Part shown: positions 60,543 to 64,000 of the stretch, one piece after another | How positions within the stretch are numbered: position 1 is the first letter of the stretch | Layout of the letters: each line of letters opens with the position of its first letter | Source of the DNA: Actinomycetospora endophytica | GTDB taxonomy: Bacteria; Actinomycetota; Actinomycetes; Mycobacteriales; Pseudonocardiaceae | Assembly (NCBI RefSeq): GCF_021026375.1 | Contig: NZ_JAJNDB010000005.1 | Span: forward strand, 1 to 64,000 | DNA length: 64,000 bases | Reading direction: 5' to 3' | The notes under the pieces: generated by a model | Database searches by the model: none | What the model saw: the letters and a program-made list of their open reading frames with translations, nothing else | Told to the model about the DNA's origin: nothing | Program-made: the position numbers and the translations under genes

Positions 60543-61304
60543 TCAGCTCCCGGCGGGCAGCGGCTGACCCGGGGTCGCCCCGCAGGGAGGGCCCCACAGC
60601 CCGCGGTCGGCGGCGGCGGCCTCGGACTGCTCCCGCGCGAAGACCGGCGCGTACCAGAGCTTGCGGGTGGTGTCGGCCTGGACGACACCCGCCTGCAGGG
60701 CCGCGTCGGTGTAGTTGAGCTGGCTGGCGAGCACGACGTAGGCCAGCCGCCGGCCCTGGTCGTCGGTCTCGGGCACCGTCGGGTCCGGGACGAGCGTGAC
60801 GGTCTGGCCGGAGAGGCGGTCGTCGGCGAAGGTCAGTGCCGCCTTGGCGCCGCACTCGGCGGTGATGCGCTGCGGACCGGCGAGGCGCGGTGCCGTGATG
60901 CCGAGGACGGACACCGTCTGCTCCTGCCCGTCCACCCGCACCACGATCTCGTCCCCGGAGTCCACGCGCACGACCTCGCCGAGCGACGTCGGATGGGTCG
61001 CCGCCGGGGTGGCCGACACCGGGGCGTCCGACACCGGGCTCGCGCTGGCCGCGGGGGCCGCGGCGGGGACCTCGGTGGGGCCGGGCGCGGTCATCCGGCC
61101 GGCCAGCACCCCGAGCACGAGCAGCACCACGCCGGCGAGCACCGCCAGCAGCACTGTCAGACGTGGGCGCCGCCGTCGGGGCCGGACGGCATGGTGCGCA
61201 CCGGTGGGGGGCCCGCCGTGGTGGGTCGCGATGTGCTGCGTCCCGACGGCAGGGCGCGGCGCGGTGGCGGGCCCGGTCGCCCGACCTGCACCGTGGTTGC
61301 CCAT
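60543..61304 (-). CDS. Membrane-anchored, degenerate thermonuclease (SNase)-like protein
   Basis: About 253 residues from ATG 61304, with GGAGG 8 nt upstream. A basic N-terminus, one membrane helix (LTVLLAVLAGVVLLVLGVLA), a Pro/Ala linker, then an SNase-like domain (ITAECGAKAALTFADDRLSG, QTVTLVPDPTVPETDDQGRR, LAYVVL, ADRGLWGPPC). The catalytic segment that should read VRLIGIDTPE reads VSVLGITAPR, so the Arg, Asp, Thr and Glu of the active site are all replaced. It is probably not a nuclease; it may bind an exported ligand. Confidence 0.75.
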   Translation of the reverse strand: MGNHGAGRATGPATAPRPAVGTQHIATHHGGPPTGAHHAVRPRRRRPRLTVLLAVLAGVVLLVLGVLAGRMTAPGPTEVPAAAPAASASPVSDAPVSATPAATHPTSLGEVVRVDSGDEIVVRVDGQEQTVSVLGITAPRLAGPQRITAECGAKAALTFADDRLSGQTVTLVPDPTVPETDDQGRRLAYVVLASQLNYTDAALQAGVVQADTTRKLWYAPVFAREQSEAAAADRGLWGPPCGATPGQPLPAGS

Positions 61305-61567
61305 CCCGCCATCCTCCCCGGTCATCCGTCCGAGGACGGTCTAGTCCCCAACCTCCGCGCCCGCCAATCCTGCGGTTCTCCGCCGCTCGGGTGGTGCCGG
61401 GTCGTGAACGGGTGACGCGATGGGCATCCCGGGCCCGGCCGTCGTGCGCGACGCGTGGCCACGGAGACCCTCACGAACAGGTACGGCGCGACCGAGTCAC
61501 CGTGACTCGGTTGCCGGAGAGCACTCGGTCGCCACGGCCGACGGTGCGACATCCGCGGGCAGCCCGC

Positions 61568-63202
61568 TCAGAGCCCCCGGGCGAGGGTGCGCACGTCGAG
61601 GCGGCGCAGGACCCGGTCGGCCACCTCAGGATCGGTGCCCGGCTCGGAGCGGGCGGCCACCACCTCGCGCCGTGCCGCGGCGAGGGCCACGGCCTGCAGG
61701 CGGGTCCACTGCTCGCGGCGGCGCTGCAGCCGGGCGAGCCGTTCGCGGTAGTCGTCGTCGCGGTCGCCGTCGGGGTCGTCGGGACGTGGGGCGTCGTCAC
61801 CGGAGAGGGCGGCGCCGACGCGCGCGAACCGCGTCCGCAGCTCGTCGAGGATCTGCTCACCCTGCTCGTCGTCGACGCCGAGCGCCTCGCGGTCGACCGC
61901 GGCGAGCTCGTCGAGCGCGGCCCGCCGGGCGCGGCCGGCCATCCGGCGCTCGGCCTCGCCCGCCACGTCGGCGTCCTCCCGCAGGCCGAGCGCCCGGATC
62001 AGCACCGGCAGCGTCAGGCCGGGACCGACCAGCGTCACGACGAGCACCGAGCAGGCAATGATCACCAGCTCGGCACGGTCGGGGAACGGTGCCCCGCCGT
62101 CCACCGTCATGGGCAGGGCCAGGGCGAGCGCGAGGGTGGCGAGCCCGCGCATCCCGGCCCAGGCGAGCACGAGGGATTCGCCCACCGTGGCGGGCACGGC
62201 GCGCTCGGTCGGGGTCGGCCGCCCCGAGCGCACGGTGATCAGGGCGAGCATCATCCAGACCAGCCGGACCCCGATCACGACGAGGCACACGATCCCGGCG
62301 TGGGCGAGGATCGTCCCGAGCGAGCGGTCGGCCTGGTCGATCACCGCGCGCAGCTCGAGCCCGATCAGCGCGAACGCCACCCCGGTCACCAGCATCTCGA
62401 CCACGTTCCAGAACGCGGAGCCGGTCAGCCGGGCCTCGGACGCGTCGGCGTCGGAGTGCTGGCGCAGCTGCAGAGCGGCCACCACGACCGCGATCACGCC
62501 CGAGGCTTCAAGAGCGTCCGCGGCGAGGTAGACCGCGAAGGGCAGCACGAGCGTGAGGCCGTTGCTGGCGACGACGTCGGTGAGCCGGTCGAGCACCAGG
62601 CGCGCGAGCCACGCGGCGGCGAGCCCGATCGCGACGGCCACCGCGGCGCCGTAGACGAAGCGCAGCGCGCCACCGAGCACGCCGAGATCCCCCTGGGTCT
62701 GCGCCGCGAGCACCGCCGTCTGGAAGATCACCAGCGCGGTGGCGTCGTTGAACAGGCCCTCGCTCTGCAGCGTCGCGACCAGCCGGCGCGGCACCCGCAG
62801 CGGACCGGCCACCGCCTCCACCGCGACCGGGTCCGGCGGCGCCACGGCCGCCCCGAGCGCCAGGGCGGCGGCGACCCCGATCCCGGTGAGCGCGACGAGG
62901 GTCCCGGCCACGGCCGCGACGGTGGCGACCACCAGCCCGATCGCCAGGAACGCGATGGTGCGCCAGCGCAGCCGGAAGAGCGCCCAGGAGGTCCGCTGCG
63001 CGGTGGCGTAGAGCAGCGGCGGCAGGAAGAGCGGGAGGATCAGCTCCGGTTCGATGTCCGGGGCCTCGATGCCGGGCACGAACGCCGCCGCCGCACCCAG
63101 CAGGAGCAGCAGCACCGGCCACGGCAGGCGCAGGCGGTCGCCCGCACCGGCGAGCAGCACCGCGACCAGCATGGCGCCGACGACGACCAGGAGCACGGCC
63201 AC
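61568..63202 (-). CDS. CPA1-family Na+/H+ antiporter
   Basis: 544 residues, about 12 membrane spans. Family motifs: LRLPWPVLLLLLGAAAAFVP, LPLFLPPLLYATAQRTSW, ALGAAVAPPDPVAVEAVAGP with the ion-binding Asp region, and LQSEGLFNDATALVIFQTAV with the essential ND pair. A long cytoplasmic Arg/Asp-rich tail (about residues 425-544) follows. It exchanges Na+ or K+ for H+. GTG 63202. Confidence 0.9.
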   Translation of the reverse strand: MAVLLVVVGAMLVAVLLAGAGDRLRLPWPVLLLLLGAAAAFVPGIEAPDIEPELILPLFLPPLLYATAQRTSWALFRLRWRTIAFLAIGLVVATVAAVAGTLVALTGIGVAAALALGAAVAPPDPVAVEAVAGPLRVPRRLVATLQSEGLFNDATALVIFQTAVLAAQTQGDLGVLGGALRFVYGAAVAVAIGLAAAWLARLVLDRLTDVVASNGLTLVLPFAVYLAADALEASGVIAVVVAALQLRQHSDADASEARLTGSAFWNVVEMLVTGVAFALIGLELRAVIDQADRSLGTILAHAGIVCLVVIGVRLVWMMLALITVRSGRPTPTERAVPATVGESLVLAWAGMRGLATLALALALPMTVDGGAPFPDRAELVIIACSVLVVTLVGPGLTLPVLIRALGLREDADVAGEAERRMAGRARRAALDELAAVDREALGVDDEQGEQILDELRTRFARVGAALSGDDAPRPDDPDGDRDDDYRERLARLQRRREQWTRLQAVALAAARREVVAARSEPGTDPEVADRVLRRLDVRTLARGL

Positions 63203-63385
63203 CGGGCGACCCTGCCAGACCTGGCCCGGCCCCGCCGGGCTCGTCCCCCGGCCCGGCGGCAGCGTGTGGAGGCCTGGGCGCCGGGGTGATCAGGGGTACG
63301 TGGGGCCAGGTTCGGGGTCGGTCGAGCCTGCGTGGCGTACCCCTCGCCAAGGGGCCGCGGCGCGGAGGGCGCTCCGCCTAGCTGC

Positions 63386-63925
63386 TCAGTGCCAGCCGTA
63401 CGAGCCGCGGAGCGCGTTCGCGACGGCGTCGAACCGGTCGCGCGGCATGGTCGCGCCCTCGCGGCGGATGCCGTGCTCCGGGACCTCCAGCACGCGGTCG
63501 AGCCGGATGTAGGAGTCACGGCCCTCGCGGTCCCAGGGACCCGAGCCGATCGGCAGCCAGTTCGCGTCGTCCGCGCGGTGTCCCTGCGAGGAGAGCATCA
63601 GCCCGAGCAGCTCCCCCGCCACCGAGGCGCGCGCGACGACGAGCACCGGCCGGTCCTTGCCCTGCGAGGCGTCCTCCTCGAAGGGCACCCAGGTCCAGAC
63701 GATCTCGCCGGGGTCGGCGGCGCCGTCCATGTCCGGCGCGTAAGAGATCTCGCGCGCGCGCTCGGACGACGGCACCGTCCGCACGCCGCCGTTGCGGTCC
63801 TGCCCCGGCAGCGGGGGCGGCGGGCCCGCGGGCTTCCGACGCCCGCCGTCGTTGTCGCCCGACGACGTCAGCAGGTCGAGCCCGACCTGTACCGCGCGGT
63901 TCACGAAGTCCCCGAAGTTCGCCAC
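63386..63925 (-). CDS. PemK/MazF-family protein
   Basis: 179 residues. An N-terminal extension (ANFGDFVNRAVQVGLDLLTS and a Pro-rich linker) precedes a PemK/MazF fold: PGEIVWTWVPFEEDASQGKD, RPVLVVARASVAGELLGLML, RDSYIRLDRVLEVPEHGIRR. In toxins of this family these strands form an endoribonuclease. No antitoxin gene lies next to it, and the long N-terminal extension is typical of a conserved solitary actinobacterial version that may not be a toxin. ATG 63925. Confidence 0.8.
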   Translation of the reverse strand: MANFGDFVNRAVQVGLDLLTSSGDNDGGRRKPAGPPPPLPGQDRNGGVRTVPSSERAREISYAPDMDGAADPGEIVWTWVPFEEDASQGKDRPVLVVARASVAGELLGLMLSSQGHRADDANWLPIGSGPWDREGRDSYIRLDRVLEVPEHGIRREGATMPRDRFDAVANALRGSYGWH

Positions 63926-64000
63926 GCGCCCAGGATGCCGTGTCCCGGCTCCGTCCAGACGTCCGCCCCGGAGCCGGACGTCAGAGCCCGTCGCGAAGGG
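63926..64000. other. Right window edge, possible 3' end of another minus-strand gene
   Basis: A minus-strand frame enters from the right edge and stops at TGA around 63982-63980, reading LRDGL at its end. Too little is present to say what it is. Confidence 0.25.

Noticed and set aside
63386-63925. PemK/MazF protein as part of a toxin-antitoxin module
   Set aside because: No small antitoxin gene lies on either side; the protein has a long N-terminal extension typical of solitary conserved versions.

Overview
The window comes from a high-GC actinobacterium, most likely a member of the Pseudonocardiaceae (Pseudonocardia/Actinomycetospora type). The basis is the very high GC with strong third-position GC bias, and actinobacterial core blocks: ahpE - DUF3052 - aceE; fasR - fabD - fabH - acpP - fabF - accD6 with a DUF3145 gene nearby; a WhiB1-type regulator; and a CtpI-type giant P-type ATPase. 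The genus is an inference from gene content only.

Two regions differ sharply. From 1 to about 27.6 kb the content is accessory: small redox, hydrolase and regulator genes with wide gaps and many broken genes. Intact genes include an SDR/TetR divergent pair, a solo receiver - NarL regulator - GAF histidine kinase operon, two haloperoxidase-type hydrolases, a cupin, an aldo/keto reductase with a MmyB-type regulator, a desaturase next to a PucR-type regulator, a UGT-type glycosyltransferase, an mscL - ClpN-domain pair, an SRPBCC protein and an RsbW-like kinase. Remnants include an IS256-type transposase end, an IS21 IstB remnant, a fold-3 esterase and a thioredoxin-reductase-like gene that have lost their middles, and fragments resembling FolE, LuxR, a P450-reductase tail and a PAS domain. 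A tRNA-Val gene at 27.6 kb has its 3' end facing this region, as expected if the region is, or contains, an old tRNA-associated island. No integrase is visible.

From 27.7 to 64 kb the genes are dense, long and conserved. Central carbon and lipid metabolism (aceE; the FAS-II operon with its PucR-type activator gene; accD6) is followed by DUF3145, an MFS exporter, a GGDEF membrane protein, glutaryl-CoA dehydrogenase, NUDIX, a YbdK-type ligase, an SDR-DUF2867 protein, WhiB1 with a CRP-like site, a DUF2188/Ala-Lys-rich protein, CtpI, an FAD monooxygenase, a MerR-type regulator coupled to a Cys-rich miniprotein, a membrane kinase-like protein without catalytic residues, an MSMEG_0570-type protein, a degenerate nuclease-like membrane protein, a CPA1 antiporter and a PemK/MazF-type protein.

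The most unusual things are: a family of three 40-bp palindromes at gene ends (39.1, 40.1 and 47.6 kb), two of which bracket a single AbiEi/DUF559-like gene; a 36-residue gene with a strong ribosome binding site whose product is built of Trp-containing repeats (42.9 kb); the pseudokinase at 58.7 kb; a recurring pattern of genes that lost their middle part in the left region; and two adjoining perfect hairpins in a gene-free stretch at 20.05-20.14 kb.
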